In this document: in pieces, positions 18,132 through 26,921 of the stretch
Numbering within the stretch: position 1 is the stretch's first letter
How the letters are laid out: each line of letters opens with the position of its first letter
From: Chungangia koreensis
GTDB taxonomy: Bacteria > Bacillota > Bacilli > Bacillales_A > Planococcaceae
DNA length: 64,000 nucleotides
Direction of reading: 5' to 3'
Assembly: GCF_042651785.1 (NCBI RefSeq)
Contig: NZ_JBHSEC010000002.1
Location: 255,877 to 319,876 of the forward strand
Made by a program: the position numbers and the translations under genes
Notes under the pieces: model-generated
Database searches by the model: none
Told to the model about the DNA's origin: nothing
The model's input: the letters and a program-made list of their open reading frames with translations, nothing else

Positions 18132-19877
18132 ATGAACACAATCTTAGCTACTTTAAATGCAAAATATATTCACGCCAATTTAGCCATTCGTTATTTGCGT
18201 GCATATGCACGACCTGAATTCGACCCTGAAATTGCTGAATACACAATCAAAGATCCAGCCATCAACATTGTTGCCGATTTGTATAGTAAAAAGCCCGATG
18301 TTGTCGGTTTCAGCTGCTATATTTGGAACATAGAAGAAACTGTGACAGTGATCCGTTTGTTGAAAAAAGTAAGCCCTTCAACAAAAATCATCCTCGGCGG
18401 TCCCGAAGTTACATACGATGCAGGATATTGGCTAAAACGATTACCAGAAGTCGATGTCATTGTTATGGGAGAAGGGGAAGCAGTTTACAAGGACCTGCTT
18501 CATGTCTATGCAGGGAATAAATCTTTGGAAAGCGTACCTGGAATTGCATATATATTAGAAGGAAAGTTAAAAGTACATGCGGGAGGACCAAAACTGGATT
18601 TGAAGGAACTACCTTCTCCCTTCCGTTTCGAAGAAGATATTCCGGAATTAGGAAAACGAATCCTCTATATCGAAACAAGCCGTGGCTGCCCGTTCAATTG
18701 CCAATTTTGCCTCTCTTCCATCGAGGTCGGCGTCCGTTACTTCAACAGAGAACGAATTAAGGAAGATATCCGTTATTTAATGGCGAATGGGGCACGGACA
18801 ATCAAGTTTGTCGATCGGACCTTCAATATTAGCCGTAGCTATGCGATGGAAATGTTTCAATTCCTCATTGACGAACATGTACCGGGGACGGTGTTCCAGT
18901 TTGAAATAACAGGTGATATCATGCGACCGGAAGTCATCCAGTTCTTGAACGAAAATGCGCCAGCCGGACTATTCCGTTTTGAAATCGGAGTTCAATCGAC
19001 AAATGATTTAACAAACGAATTAGTTAAGCGAAGACAAAATTTTGAGAAGTTATCCCGTACTGTCCGAATGGTAAAAGAAGGCGGCAAGATTGCCCAACAT
19101 CTTGACTTGATCGCAGGATTGCCTGAGGAGGATTATGACTCGTTCCGTAACACATTTAATGATGTATTCGTCCTTCGTCCGGAAGAACTTCAATTGGGAT
19201 TCTTGAAGTTACTTCGTGGAACTGGTCTTCGCCTGCAGGCAGAACAATATGGATATGTGTATGTCGACAGAGCGCCTTACGAAATCTTTTCAAACAATGT
19301 ACTGAACTTCGATGATATGCTTCGCATTAAACAAACGGAAGACGTGTTGGAGAAATATTGGAATGCTCATCGAATGGACCGGACAGTCGAGTATTTAGTT
19401 TCAGTCGTTTTCCCTTCCCCGTTCGATTTCTTCCAAGAGTTCGGTACTTATTGGGAAGAGATTGGTTGGTCGCGGATTGGTCATCAGCTGGAGGACTTAT
19501 TTAAACGGTTAGAGCAATTCCTACTACATGATGGACGTGCGAATATGAAAATCGTGAGAAGTCTTATGAAGCTGGACTACTTATCAAGTCATAAATTCCA
19601 GCCCCGTAAACCATGGTGGGAAAAAGAGATGACCAAAGAGGACCAATCGGCTATTTATCGTCGCTTACTTGAGGAACCGACTATAGCCGGGGAAAGATTT
19701 GTTGAATGGGAGCTGAATGAACGGACTCTCTATAAACAAACGTATCTGATCCCTATTGCATTGGATCTCGAATCTTACGAGGATGGGTTGATCGAGGAAA
19801 GCGAAGGCTATCTGTTAACTCTCTTCCAAAACGGCCAAGAGCCTGAATTCCTGTTCCTCCAGAAGGAAACAGTTTGA
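18132..19877 (+). CDS. B12-binding radical SAM protein
   Basis: 581 residues. Residues 1-130 form a cobalamin-binding fold (ATLNAKYIHANLAIRYLRAY, GFSCYIWN, IILGGPEVTYD). Residues about 170-400 form a radical SAM barrel with the Cys-x3-Cys-x2-Cys cluster ligands in SRGCPFNCQFCLSS. The last 180 residues are the DUF4080-type C-terminal domain. Members are suspected to act on complex or unknown substrates. The gene stands alone, followed by the first copy of a duplicated terminator. Confidence 0.85.
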   Translation: MNTILATLNAKYIHANLAIRYLRAYARPEFDPEIAEYTIKDPAINIVADLYSKKPDVVGFSCYIWNIEETVTVIRLLKKVSPSTKIILGGPEVTYDAGYWLKRLPEVDVIVMGEGEAVYKDLLHVYAGNKSLESVPGIAYILEGKLKVHAGGPKLDLKELPSPFRFEEDIPELGKRILYIETSRGCPFNCQFCLSSIEVGVRYFNRERIKEDIRYLMANGARTIKFVDRTFNISRSYAMEMFQFLIDEHVPGTVFQFEITGDIMRPEVIQFLNENAPAGLFRFEIGVQSTNDLTNELVKRRQNFEKLSRTVRMVKEGGKIAQHLDLIAGLPEEDYDSFRNTFNDVFVLRPEELQLGFLKLLRGTGLRLQAEQYGYVYVDRAPYEIFSNNVLNFDDMLRIKQTEDVLEKYWNAHRMDRTVEYLVSVVFPSPFDFFQEFGTYWEEIGWSRIGHQLEDLFKRLEQFLLHDGRANMKIVRSLMKLDYLSSHKFQPRKPWWEKEMTKEDQSAIYRRLLEEPTIAGERFVEWELNERTLYKQTYLIPIALDLESYEDGLIEESEGYLLTLFQNGQEPEFLFLQKETV

Positions 19878-19894
19878 TACTCCCATTTGTTAAG

Positions 19895-20316
19895 GCTGAG
19901 CCATAATTCGGCTCAGCTTTTCAGCTTGCTGACAATAAACTCTTTTCTAAATCTTGCTTTCCGTTTCTGCGCACGCTTTCCGCGGGGCAGGGCTTGAGCC
20001 TCCTCGTTCGCTTCGCTGCCTGTGGGGTCTCAAGGCTCACGCTCTTCCCGCAGGAGTCGGCGCCTACACTTCAAGCAATAGATGCCGCTAAACAAAAGGA
20101 TTACATGTCAAATAGACATTAACGAATATCTTTTTTTCCGCAAGGTTGTTTGTGATATAGTTGGAATATCCAGTTACGAAACAGCTTGGACTGCTTCGTA
20201 ATCAAATAGGATTCCATGTTGGATAAGGTGTAGATGTCCGGTAATGGTTTAATACATCAATATTCATTAGAAATTTAGTCGAAAAGGCTGAGCCCACAAA
20301 TGTGGCTCAGCCTTTT
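19895..20316. repeat. GC-rich dispersed repeat between two terminator hairpins (copy B)
   Basis: No gene in these 420 bases. The left hairpin GCTGAGCC / GGCTCAGC plus T run (19895-19922) ends the radical SAM gene. The right hairpin AAAAGGCTGAGCC / GGCTCAGCCTTTT (20282-20294, 20304-20316) uses the same stem sequence, ends ktrD and would stop both strands. Between them, about 19965-20070, is the GC-rich repeat (GCTTTCCGCGGGGC, GAGCCTCCTCG, GTGGGGTCTCA, CCCGCAGGAGTCGG) related to copy A. The stretch 20100-20280 is plain AT-rich sequence. Confidence 0.75.
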
Positions 20317-20323
20317 CTTTGTA

Positions 20324-21679
20324 TTATCCGATAATCACGCGTTCTTTTGGATAGGAGATATTCGTTTTGTTGTTCCGTCCACCTAAAGTGTATAAGAACG
20401 ATATCAGACCGACACGTCCGACGAACATTAGGATCATGATAACAAATTTCCCGAAATTAGATAGATCTCCTGTAATTCCGAGCGACATTCCACATGTTCC
20501 AAATGCTGAAGTGATTTCAAAAACGATAGCAGTGACAGGAATAGCCGGTTCGGATATAAGCAACAGAATCGTGGCGATGATAACCATGAACACTGCAAGA
20601 ATGATAACCGCATAGGAGCGATACACATCAATCAGCTTGACTTCCCTGTTAAAGACTTGGATAACATCCTTCCCTCTCGCAAAATTAATCAAAAACAAGA
20701 TCGCAATCGCAAATGTCGTGGTCCTGATCCCTCCGCCGACTGAGCTTGGGGAGGCACCTATGAACATTAGGAAACTTACGAACACTTCCGTCGCTTCACT
20801 GAATTGGGTTACATCAAATGTCGTAAGTCCTGCAGAACGCGAAGAAACAGAATGGAATAACGCTGTGAAGAATCTTTCGTGCCAAGTCATTCCTTTAAAA
20901 GAGTGGAAACTTTCCAATAACAAAATGAAAAATGTACCAACTGCAAGCAAAATCCCGAATGTGACAGTCGTAATCTTGGTAAACAAAGAAAAACGGAAAT
21001 TCGGAACTCTGTTAGATAAAAACGACTTTACTTCTATAAGAACAGGGAAGCCAATGGCACCTAATATGATTAAAATAATCGTGATAAATTGGACGAAATA
21101 ATCATTATGATACATCAAAAGGGAATTCCCAGTAATATCGAGCCCGGCATTTGTAGTTGCCGAGACAGACATAAACAATCCTTGAAGAAACGCATCGTAA
21201 AACGATTCGTAGTCTTTCAGCATGTATAATGTGAAAATCAATCCACCAATCAATTCAATCAACAAAATTATTTTAATAACTTCTTTAATCAGTGAAACGG
21301 CACCTGACATATTGTACTGATTGTGGTCCACCATAATCAGTTGGCGTTCACGTAAACCGATTTTCTTTCGGACGAGTAGCCAGAAAAATGTACCGATTGA
21401 CATGATGCCGATTCCACCTAATTGAAGGATGATGATGATCATCCAGATCCCGTATTCTGTGTAAGTATCGGCGAGGCTGATTGTTGTTAAGCCAGTAACA
21501 CTAACTGCGCTGACCGCTGTGAAGAGAGTATCTATCGCCTCTACCTTCACACCTTCCTTATGAACACCAGGTAGGCTTAGCAAAATGAAAGAGATCGTTA
21601 TTGCTACAAAATAATAGAAAACGATCAACTGTGCGGGCGTATATCTTCGTAAATTATCTAATTTAAAAGTTTTTCTCAT
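20324..21679 (-). CDS. ktrD: Potassium channel subunit KtrD/KtrB (TrkH superfamily)
   Basis: 451-residue integral membrane protein with the four pore loops of the TrkH/KtrB fold, each with its selectivity-filter glycine: SVTGLTT, TTNAGLD, RSAGLTT and GTCGMSL. It would form the membrane part of a K+ uptake system gated by a cytosolic KtrA/KtrC ring, which is not encoded in this window. Being separate from its gating gene fits KtrD of B. subtilis (YkrM), as does its closeness to sigI-rsgI. I see no c-di-AMP riboswitch upstream. Confidence 0.88.
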   Translation of the reverse strand: MRKTFKLDNLRRYTPAQLIVFYYFVAITISFILLSLPGVHKEGVKVEAIDTLFTAVSAVSVTGLTTISLADTYTEYGIWMIIIILQLGGIGIMSIGTFFWLLVRKKIGLRERQLIMVDHNQYNMSGAVSLIKEVIKIILLIELIGGLIFTLYMLKDYESFYDAFLQGLFMSVSATTNAGLDITGNSLLMYHNDYFVQFITIILIILGAIGFPVLIEVKSFLSNRVPNFRFSLFTKITTVTFGILLAVGTFFILLLESFHSFKGMTWHERFFTALFHSVSSRSAGLTTFDVTQFSEATEVFVSFLMFIGASPSSVGGGIRTTTFAIAILFLINFARGKDVIQVFNREVKLIDVYRSYAVIILAVFMVIIATILLLISEPAIPVTAIVFEITSAFGTCGMSLGITGDLSNFGKFVIMILMFVGRVGLISFLYTLGGRNNKTNISYPKERVIIG

Positions 21680-21786
21680 TTTCTATTTTTCCTTTCAAAT
21701 TCGAAAGAGATTATTCCCCTATTTTAGACAAACCTGTTTGAAAAATAAAGCCTGCGTTGCAAAGTAGTCGAATCGGAAGAAAAAGA

Positions 21787-21848
21787 AAATATCTGCAAAT
21801 GAGGCACACGCGGGCGTTTAGCACGTGAATCCATCATAGCAGATATTT
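21787..21848 (-). terminator. Long inverted repeat after rsgI, probable terminator
   Basis: Perfect 10-bp inverted repeat AAATATCTGC / GCAGATATTT (21787-21796, 21839-21848) closing a 42-base loop that itself contains a CACG/CGTG stem. On the minus strand a T-rich run follows. It lies 46 bases past the stop of rsgI. Confidence 0.55.
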
Positions 21849-21893
21849 CGTAGAAGAATATCATTCATCTTTTTCTTCGTAATCTTCTTTTTT

Positions 21894-22970
21894 TCATTTG
21901 CCTTTGTCTTTACTATTGCCTTGGCCATTTCCGTTGCTATTTCCGTTGCCGTTGCCGTTGCTATTTCCATTTCCATTTCCGTTGCCGCTTCCTTTTCCGT
22001 TGCCGCCATTACTTCCACTACCATTGCCCTTTTCGGAGTCAGGGCTGTTGTTTTTATCCTTTGATTCTTCTTTTTTTTCATTATCTTTATCCGTATCTTG
22101 ATCTTTCTTATTTTGATTTTGATTTTGATTTTGATTTTGATTTTGTTTCATTTCATTTTCAGGTTGTTTTTTCGAATTAGGATTCTTACCTTTATTATTT
22201 CCTGAATTACTTTCATTTTTGTTATCATTTTTTTGATTATTCGATTTCTCCGGTGAATTTGAATTTTGACCATTTTTATTTTTCTCTTGTCCAGAGTTTA
22301 CATCCGGTTTCTTATTTTGATCATGTTTAGTTTTTTTCTGTTCAGGTTTCTTTGTAGTCAAGTGTTGTTGAATCGCCAAACCTTTTTCATTTGCTTCATT
22401 ACGGTCTTTTTCTGTCGCCTCAAAAACAGTAACTGCTTTTCCATAAAGCTTGGCCTCCACTTCCGAGATCGCTTGCTCAATCTCTTCCTTAGAGTTGCTG
22501 TTTGTTGCTTTTTTGGTGTATACGGTAGTAATGGAAACCAATTCACTCTGATTGTCATCAGTCAAAATTAGATTTTCAATTACTTCCTTAACAGGTTTAC
22601 CTTTATATAAGCTGGTTTCAAATTCTATATCTTTTCCATTAAGGGTACGAACATCGACAACCTGACCGTTTTCATCAACACCGAACTCCACTGTCTCGCT
22701 TCCACCTACTTGCACATATGCATATACCGATTGGGAAGGATTTAACACCGTTGCAAACAAAAGAACAAACATAGCTGCTGCTGCAATGATGGGGAAGACA
22801 GTGCGCTTTATAGAACGTTTCTTAGATGCTGCTACAAATTCATGGAAGTCAGCTTCTTCACCGACAAGCACATTTGCATCCATGGGAATGCCACGCATGA
22901 ATTGTCCGTCAGACGTCAAAAAAACACAGTATTCTTTTTTGATTTCACAAACAATTCCTTTTTTAGACAT
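21894..22970 (-). CDS. rsgI: RsgI, membrane anti-sigma factor of SigI
   Basis: 358 residues: the cytosolic RsgI N-terminal domain (1-55, KGIVCEIKKEYCVFLTSDGQ), one membrane helix (about 58-78, FPIIAAAAMFVLLFATVLN), an extracytoplasmic domain (80-185) and a long low-complexity tail. The tail contains a run of Asn-Gln repeats and then Gly-Asn/Ser-Asn repeats, a disordered wall-spanning layout. RsgI holds SigI inactive until a surface signal arrives. It follows sigI with a one-base gap, as in B. subtilis. Confidence 0.9.
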   Translation of the reverse strand: MSKKGIVCEIKKEYCVFLTSDGQFMRGIPMDANVLVGEEADFHEFVAASKKRSIKRTVFPIIAAAAMFVLLFATVLNPSQSVYAYVQVGGSETVEFGVDENGQVVDVRTLNGKDIEFETSLYKGKPVKEVIENLILTDDNQSELVSITTVYTKKATNSNSKEEIEQAISEVEAKLYGKAVTVFEATEKDRNEANEKGLAIQQHLTTKKPEQKKTKHDQNKKPDVNSGQEKNKNGQNSNSPEKSNNQKNDNKNESNSGNNKGKNPNSKKQPENEMKQNQNQNQNQNQNKKDQDTDKDNEKKEESKDKNNSPDSEKGNGSGSNGGNGKGSGNGNGNGNSNGNGNGNSNGNGQGNSKDKGK

Positions 22971-22971
22971 T

Positions 22972-23727
22972 CTACATCCGCCCTTTTAAATATTCCTTTA
23001 GCACCTCAAAGTCGCTTCCCAATAGGAGAACCAGCGCCAATATGTATTTCCTTTGCCGCTCGATTGTTTTCCTTGAAACTTCGACTAACTCTTCTAATTC
23101 TTTAATCGGCAGCCTCTTTTTCTCTATGACATACTGATTAAATTCTTCAGTTCCGGCAATAATTTCAGCAATCTCAATAGCCGTTTGGCGTGCATCGGCA
23201 TGTTTAGGTGATACAGATACCAATTCCTCAAATGATAACCCGTAACTTTCTAACAGTTCTCCGTACCGTTGCATTTCCTCTCTTCGATCAGATGCTCTCT
23301 GTTCCTCTGTAAAATGTTCAATCGAGGAAGAATGCTCAAATTTGGTCAATAGATCCGGTTCATCTGAATCAGAGTCAGCCATACCAAAACTTACTTCTTT
23401 CACGCGCACTTCTTTACGGATATGGTCAATTAGTTTTCGTTTGATCAGCAAATGTGCAAATGTCAGAAAAGAGGCATTTCTATCATTTTTATATTTAACA
23501 ATCGCTTCGTGGAAAGCGAGTAGAGCAATACTATATTCATCATCTTGGTCAGTTATATATTTTTTACAGACTAGTGAAGCGGTCTTTTTTACGAAAGGGG
23601 TGTAGGAGACGAGAATAGCGTCAACAGCCTTCTCGCTCCCGTTTTGAGCTTCTACCACCGTTTCCTCTATGCTTGTATCACTATTATTATTCCTTTTAAA
23701 AAATCCGTAAATGGTTGACAAAAGCAA
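22972..23727 (-). CDS. sigI: RNA polymerase sigma factor SigI
   Basis: 251 residues with a sigma region 2 (DQDDEYSIALLAFHEAIVKY, a SigI hallmark, and FLTFAHLLIKRKLIDHIRKE) and the SigI-type C-terminal region (IEIAEIIAGTEEFNQYVIEK, ISRKTIERQRKYI-like stretch). It starts at TTG (23727) behind GGGGGTGAG. SigI governs heat and cell-wall stress genes in B. subtilis; the gene pair and neighbours (ktrD, TerC gene) match. I did not find a convincing SigI autoregulatory promoter upstream. Confidence 0.9.
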   Translation of the reverse strand: MLLSTIYGFFKRNNNSDTSIEETVVEAQNGSEKAVDAILVSYTPFVKKTASLVCKKYITDQDDEYSIALLAFHEAIVKYKNDRNASFLTFAHLLIKRKLIDHIRKEVRVKEVSFGMADSDSDEPDLLTKFEHSSSIEHFTEEQRASDRREEMQRYGELLESYGLSFEELVSVSPKHADARQTAIEIAEIIAGTEEFNQYVIEKKRLPIKELEELVEVSRKTIERQRKYILALVLLLGSDFEVLKEYLKGRM

Positions 23728-23817
23728 CTAATCTCACCCCCGTTACAATAGAATAACTGTAATTGATTGTAAACGGTATGAGATTAATTGAAAAGGATTA
23801 TCGTCGTTCGGTTACGT

Positions 23818-24540
23818 TCAGTGATCGCCGTTTCCTTCAGGATTTTCCACTGGTTCGCTGTCGTTTTCGTCTGATGCACTCTGGTCATCTTCATCTTTAT
23901 CATCATCTTTGTCACGTTTCTTTTTTTTCTTTTTTTTATCTTCTTTTTTTTCCTTTTCATCTTCTTTTTTTGCCTTTTTATTTTCTTTTGCAGCTTCTTT
24001 TTCAGCATTCTCTTTGGATTTTCCAGCCTCTTCCTTGGCTTTTTCCTCCTCTTCTGCAGAAACTTCTACAGGGGAGTCTTCAGTTGCAGCAGCTACTTTA
24101 TTTTCCTCTTTATCATCAGTTGCTTGTTTTTTTGAGGCAGTTGCTACTTTTTTTGTTTTATATTTTGCTTTTTGTTTTGCTGCTAAAGCTTTTTTTCTTT
24201 TCTCAGCAGCCAGTATTTTAGCTCGCTGCTCCTTTAACTCTTGTTCCTTTTCCCATTTTGCAATAGCCAAATCTATGTTCCGTTGAAGGATCATGCTAGC
24301 TCGCGGGTTATTCACTTGTTCCAGTGCCATGGATAAAGCAAATATATTATTTGCAGTATATCCACTTGGAATAAAAGGAATTTCTGATAATGATTGTTCA
24401 ACTCCCTTTGGAGAAGGTGCTGAAATTTCATTCATATTGATCGTTTTCACCGTTCCTTGCGCAAACGCAAAATTCGCTGCGGAAAAGCATAAAGATAGTG
24501 CAATTACATACATTCCGGCTTTTTTCAATTGCCGCTTCAT
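23818..24540 (-). CDS. Secreted, highly charged low-complexity protein
   Basis: 240 residues with a Sec signal peptide (residues 1-28, cleavage after AFA), a short ordered part (30-85, IPFIPSGYTANNIFALSMAL) and then 150 residues of almost pure Lys/Glu/Ala/Asp including runs of Lys. The tail is disordered and could thread through or stick to the cell wall. It lies directly upstream of sigI on the same strand, so it may belong to the same envelope-stress unit. No known family. Confidence 0.7.
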   Translation of the reverse strand: MKRQLKKAGMYVIALSLCFSAANFAFAQGTVKTINMNEISAPSPKGVEQSLSEIPFIPSGYTANNIFALSMALEQVNNPRASMILQRNIDLAIAKWEKEQELKEQRAKILAAEKRKKALAAKQKAKYKTKKVATASKKQATDDKEENKVAAATEDSPVEVSAEEEEKAKEEAGKSKENAEKEAAKENKKAKKEDEKEKKEDKKKKKKKRDKDDDKDEDDQSASDENDSEPVENPEGNGDH

Positions 24541-24668
24541 GCGATCACCTCTTCATTGAGTAATTTTATATACTCTCTTATACCCTTCGTTACAGAAATT
24601 TAATTTATGGGGGTAAAAAGAAATTAAAAAAGAGTTGAATTTAATATATTTGTCTTTTTAAACACAAA

Positions 24669-24694
24669 AAAGACCATCCCATGGGACGGTCTTT
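24669..24694 (-). terminator. Terminator after the TerC-family gene
   Basis: Twelve-bp stem with one mismatch, AAAGACCATCCC / GGGACGGTCTTT, with Ts following on the minus strand. Confidence 0.8.
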
Positions 24695-24706
24695 GGTCAA
24701 TTATTG

Positions 24707-25468
24707 TTAAGATTCTTCTTTTTTACTTTTTATAACGCCTAATATATATCCACTTGCTGCGATAATAATCAATATGCCGTAGAAGGTAATTTCCCAACCA
24801 ACTGAATGAGGGAAATGCGGATCGATGATCCCAACATTTTTATGTGCTAACGTAAGGACGGCAAGCTTCACACCTACCCAACCGACAATAAGAAATGCCG
24901 CTGTTTCCAGTGAAGGATATTTCTCAAGAAGCTTCACAAACCAAGTTGCAGCGAAACGCATAATGACTAAACCGATTAAACCACCTAATAACATAACGAT
25001 GAATTGCCCACCATTAATGCCGCCGATATGGAAGTTTCCAAGTTCAGGCAAAGTCACAGCAAGAGCAACTGCCGCTAACATGGAGTCGATTGCAAATGCG
25101 ATATCCGCAACTTCTACCTTAACAACTGTCATCCAGAAACCGGATTGTTTTTTAGGCTCCTTAATTTCATGTTCTTCACCTTTGTGTTTCCTCTGATCAT
25201 ATATATGTTTAATAGAGATATATAAAAGATAAGCTGCTCCCAGTGCTTGAATCTGCCAAATGTTAACCAAGAACGTAATGAGGAACAATGCGGTGAAACG
25301 AAATACGAAAGCACCTGCCAAACCGTAGAATAATGCTTTTTTCTGTTGTTCTCGTGGCAAGTGTTTAACCATGACCGCCATTACAACTGCGTTGTCAGCG
25401 GCTAATAACCCTTCCAAGACGATTAAGATCAATAAGACCCAACCGTATTCCAATAATATTGCTTCCAT
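24707..25468 (-). CDS. meeY: TerC-family manganese exporter (YkoY/MeeY)
   Basis: 253 residues, seven or more membrane helices of the TerC family, with the conserved acidic membrane motifs EGLLAADNAVVMAVM (helix 1-2) and VEVADIAFAIDSMLA (about residues 125-140). B. subtilis YkoY (MeeY) exports Mn2+, probably loading secreted proteins. The yybP-ykoY riboswitch in its leader strongly supports the assignment: expression should rise with manganese. Confidence 0.9.
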   Translation of the reverse strand: MEAILLEYGWVLLILIVLEGLLAADNAVVMAVMVKHLPREQQKKALFYGLAGAFVFRFTALFLITFLVNIWQIQALGAAYLLYISIKHIYDQRKHKGEEHEIKEPKKQSGFWMTVVKVEVADIAFAIDSMLAAVALAVTLPELGNFHIGGINGGQFIVMLLGGLIGLVIMRFAATWFVKLLEKYPSLETAAFLIVGWVGVKLAVLTLAHKNVGIIDPHFPHSVGWEITFYGILIIIAASGYILGVIKSKKEES

Positions 25469-25492
25469 GTTGTAATTCCTCCTAAAGTCAAA

Positions 25493-25645
25493 AATAAAAA
25501 GACCTCTGCCTTAAAATAAGGCAAAGGTCTCGCTAAGCACATGTTTGACGGAACGGTACCGTAAACGTAGAGCTATCATAACCGATGGCGTTCAGCCATG
25601 TAATGACGATTATGAAATAGGTTTCCCTAAAGCTACTCCCCTTTG
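25493..25645 (-). promoter_or_regulatory. yybP-ykoY manganese riboswitch with terminator platform
   Basis: On the minus strand the leader of the TerC gene contains the hallmark yybP-ykoY segments: AAAGGGGAGTAGCT (about 25632-25645), then TACATGGCTGAACGCCATCG further in. It ends in a terminator with stem AGACCTTTGCCTTA / TAAGGCAGAGGTCT (25500-25530) and a U run (25493-25499). Mn2+ binding to this class favours read-through. The ribosome-binding site follows directly. Confidence 0.92.
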
Positions 25646-25719
25646 ACATGATGTCAAAAGTTATTATTCAATTCCTTTAATAATAATATACTACAAAAGT
25701 CTTTAAAGTAAACTGATAG

Positions 25720-26802
25720 CTACTTGATCTCGATAAAAAATTCCTTCTTATTCCTATTTGCTGTATAAAACTGAATCATCGGCCGCATCGTTGAAAGAAA
25801 ATCCGCACACTCAATTCCGCTGTCTTTGAGAAGTCGCTCAGCATTTGAGGTGTCGAAATTTGCATTCCAAGTCAAGTAGTCAAGCGTCTCCTGCTCGACT
25901 CCGAGCAAGGAGCGGATCGATTTTACTGAAAGTCCTGCTCTTGCCATTTTCAAAGGGATCCTCCCAGTCGGCGGCTTGCCAGTCAAACCAAAAACCATAG
26001 CCCGGTAAACCTCTTCTACAGGATACGGGCGTGGGTCTGTTAAATGGACGGTGTGGTTCTCAGCGTCCTCTAAATAACACAGATAGATCGATGCATTCAC
26101 GATATAATCCACTGGAACTACATTGATGGTTGAATATGAACGTCCGACGTACGGAATGATCGGCAACTTTCTTAATCGGTCAATCATTATAAGGAAAAAA
26201 TAAGGGCCATCAAATTTAATGGTTTCCCCAGTGACTGAGTCTCCTCTTACAATTCCCGGCCTTATTATCGTAATCGGCAATTCCCCTTTTAACTCTTCCA
26301 CTAATAATTCTGCTTCAAATTTCGTTTCTTCGTAATGGTTTTTGAATGACTTAGGACGGATTAATTCATCTTCCCGTAATACTCCGTCTCTCCGTCCAGC
26401 AACATAAGCTGTACTGAAATACATATATCGCTTTAACTTAGGCAATTGACGAACGAATGCATTAACCGTTTCCGTACCTGTCACATTCACTTTTTTTGCA
26501 ACATCTTGAGGGACAGCTAAATCGTATATCGCTGCCAAATGCCAGACAAACTCCACTTCATCTTTTAATCGCTGAGCGGTTTGCTGATCTAATCCAAGGT
26601 CCGGTTGCGTAATATCCCCGACAACTAGTTCAATTCTGAAACTTCCACCGACTTCGATTAACAGCTCTTCCATTCTCCGCTCGGCCTTCTCCCATTCTGT
26701 TTGTAGTACTAAAGCAAAAATTTTCTCTTCCCCTCTGTTCAGAAGCTGTTTTACGATTCTGGATGTGAGAAACCCGGGAAAACCTGTTACGAAAACTGCC
26801 AT
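25720..26802 (-). CDS. Extended SDR reductase, fatty acyl-CoA reductase-like
   Basis: 360 residues. The NAD(P)-binding motif TGFPGFLTSR starts at residue 5, and the catalytic Tyr-x3-Lys is HYEETKFEAE. The whole matches the NAD_binding_4 (male-sterility) group, which includes thioester reductases and fatty acyl-CoA reductases. The substrate is not clear. I start at the ATG at 26802 (GGGGG seven bases upstream); the open frame to 26913 lacks a ribosome-binding site and crosses the leader. It follows the RND pump gene on the same strand, with a terminator between. Confidence 0.8.
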   Translation of the reverse strand: MAVFVTGFPGFLTSRIVKQLLNRGEEKIFALVLQTEWEKAERRMEELLIEVGGSFRIELVVGDITQPDLGLDQQTAQRLKDEVEFVWHLAAIYDLAVPQDVAKKVNVTGTETVNAFVRQLPKLKRYMYFSTAYVAGRRDGVLREDELIRPKSFKNHYEETKFEAELLVEELKGELPITIIRPGIVRGDSVTGETIKFDGPYFFLIMIDRLRKLPIIPYVGRSYSTINVVPVDYIVNASIYLCYLEDAENHTVHLTDPRPYPVEEVYRAMVFGLTGKPPTGRIPLKMARAGLSVKSIRSLLGVEQETLDYLTWNANFDTSNAERLLKDSGIECADFLSTMRPMIQFYTANRNKKEFFIEIK

Positions 26803-26874
26803 CTTCCATCCCCCTTTATTTAACAAAATTATAGCAAACAACGAGGCAGAATATTTAGGGATTTCAACAAAAAA

Positions 26875-26905
26875 CCTCCACGAACATCGTTTTAGTCCGT
26901 AGAGG
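26875..26905 (-). terminator. Terminator after the first RND pump gene
   Basis: Imperfect 11-bp stem CCTCCACGAAC / GTCCGTAGAGG with a U run on the minus strand. Confidence 0.65.
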
Positions 26906-26921
26906 CAAATCATGAGGAATA

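Noticed and set aside
21818..22081. Repetitive 87-codon frame overlapping the rsgI tail
   Set aside because: It is the alternative frame of the repetitive Gly-Asn coding sequence.
23763..24286. Hydrophobic plus-strand frames opposite the Lys/Glu-rich secreted protein
   Set aside because: Phe/Leu-rich products are what antisense reading of Lys/Glu codons gives; no start signals.
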